Shown here piece after piece: positions 4,761-5,009 of a stretch of 5,009 nt of DNA. Source of the stretch: Bacillota bacterium. Its GTDB lineage: Bacteria > Bacillota > Bacilli > Alicyclobacillales > Alicyclobacillaceae. A program made the position numbers and the translations under genes. The notes under the pieces were generated by a model. That model saw only the letters and a program-made list of their open reading frames with translations. It had not been told where the DNA came from and searched no databases. Position 1 is the first letter of the stretch; the number at the start of each line of letters is the position of its first letter. Location: contig JAKADF010000308.1 of the NCBI GenBank assembly GCA_021820805.1, positions 1-5,009 of the forward strand. The letters are read 5' to 3'.

Positions 4761-5009
4761 AGTTTGGTCTAATTTCGTTTTATTGTGATAAAGAGCAATA
4801 CAAAGTTACACAATGGGAAACAGCCTATCACATTATCGAATCATAGGACGGTTGATCTTAAGAAGTAGTTGTTACAATTCAAATAGAGAATTATGATGGT
4901 GAATCAATAATTATACCTAATCTCGTACTCACTTAGGCGCGACATTCCCGTAAAGCAACAAATAATATGTTGTTTCTCAGAGAGTGTATTCGGCCAACAA
5001 CCACCTGGC
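4761..5009. other. AT-rich non-coding stretch, no supportable gene
   Basis: No reading frame here is long enough, or has a ribosome binding site good enough, to call. Small structures are present: TTTAT/ATAAA around TGTG (4779-4792), CCTAT/ATAGG (4824-4828 with 4843-4847), and an 8-bp stem with one wobble at 4953-4960 with 4968-4975 (AAGCAACA/TGTTGTTT). The last has a short T-run within its 3' arm and could end transcription of a gene outside the window. A TATAAT on the plus strand at 4755-4760, just before this stretch, lacks a matching -35. Confidence 0.4.

Noticed and set aside
4813..4896. 27-codon plus-strand frame starting ATGGGAAAC
   Set aside because: No Shine-Dalgarno, no recognisable protein features, and too short to support without conservation data.
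4933..5007. Minus-strand frame at the right edge, 24 codons then a stop, reading QVVVGRIHSLRNNILFVALR
   Set aside because: It faintly resembles an OB-fold segment of class II aminoacyl-tRNA synthetases, but it is short, ends abruptly and sits in AT-rich non-coding sequence. Another frame on the same strand is also open here, so chance is likely.
1..5009. CRISPR arrays, tRNA or rRNA genes, insertion sequences or phage genes
   Set aside because: No regularly spaced repeats, no tRNA or rRNA signatures, and no transposase, integrase or phage-like reading frames were seen on either strand.

Overview
The window looks like chromosomal DNA of an anaerobic or facultative Bacillota-type bacterium. This is an inference from moderate base composition, a purine-rich Shine-Dalgarno (GGGGGAGG), a cre-like operator, a cytosolic multi-PAS GGDEF protein and a leader resembling the c-di-GMP-I (GEMM) riboswitch. 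A spore-forming Negativicutes or Clostridia member would fit, but the sequence alone does not fix the genus.

Layout: (1) 2-1150, plus strand: the C-terminal two thirds of oxalyl-CoA decarboxylase (oxc), cut by the left edge. (2) 1151-1465: a 315-bp gap with several stem-loops, a cre-like palindrome and a strong ribosome binding site. (3) 1466-2731, plus strand: a complete 12-helix major facilitator of the oxalate/formate antiporter (OFA) family, called oxlT-like. (4) 2732-2982: a convergent gap with a perfect 9-bp inverted repeat, a bulged stem-loop and a second copy of a short element also found in front of oxlT. (5) 2983-4620, minus strand: a 545-residue PAS-PAS-PAS-GGDEF protein. (6) 4621-5009: its leader and promoter region, then AT-rich sequence with no supportable gene.

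The two plus-strand genes form an oxalate module. The transporter would bring in oxalate in exchange for formate. Oxalate is activated to oxalyl-CoA by a formyl-CoA:oxalate CoA-transferase (Frc), which is not in this window. Oxc then decarboxylates oxalyl-CoA to formyl-CoA, consuming a proton. In Oxalobacter this electrogenic exchange plus proton consumption generates proton motive force.

The most interesting part is the convergent minus-strand unit. The GGDEF catalytic motif is degenerate (WGDDF, with further departures at usually conserved positions), while the RxxD inhibitory-site motif five residues upstream is intact. The 5' leader carries two sequence blocks in the order expected for a c-di-GMP-I aptamer and ends at the Shine-Dalgarno, but the canonical 5' half of that aptamer is absent. 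Together this suggests a c-di-GMP sensor or weak enzyme whose own mRNA may respond to a cyclic dinucleotide. No other potential new system was seen; the oxalate genes are recognisable members of known families.
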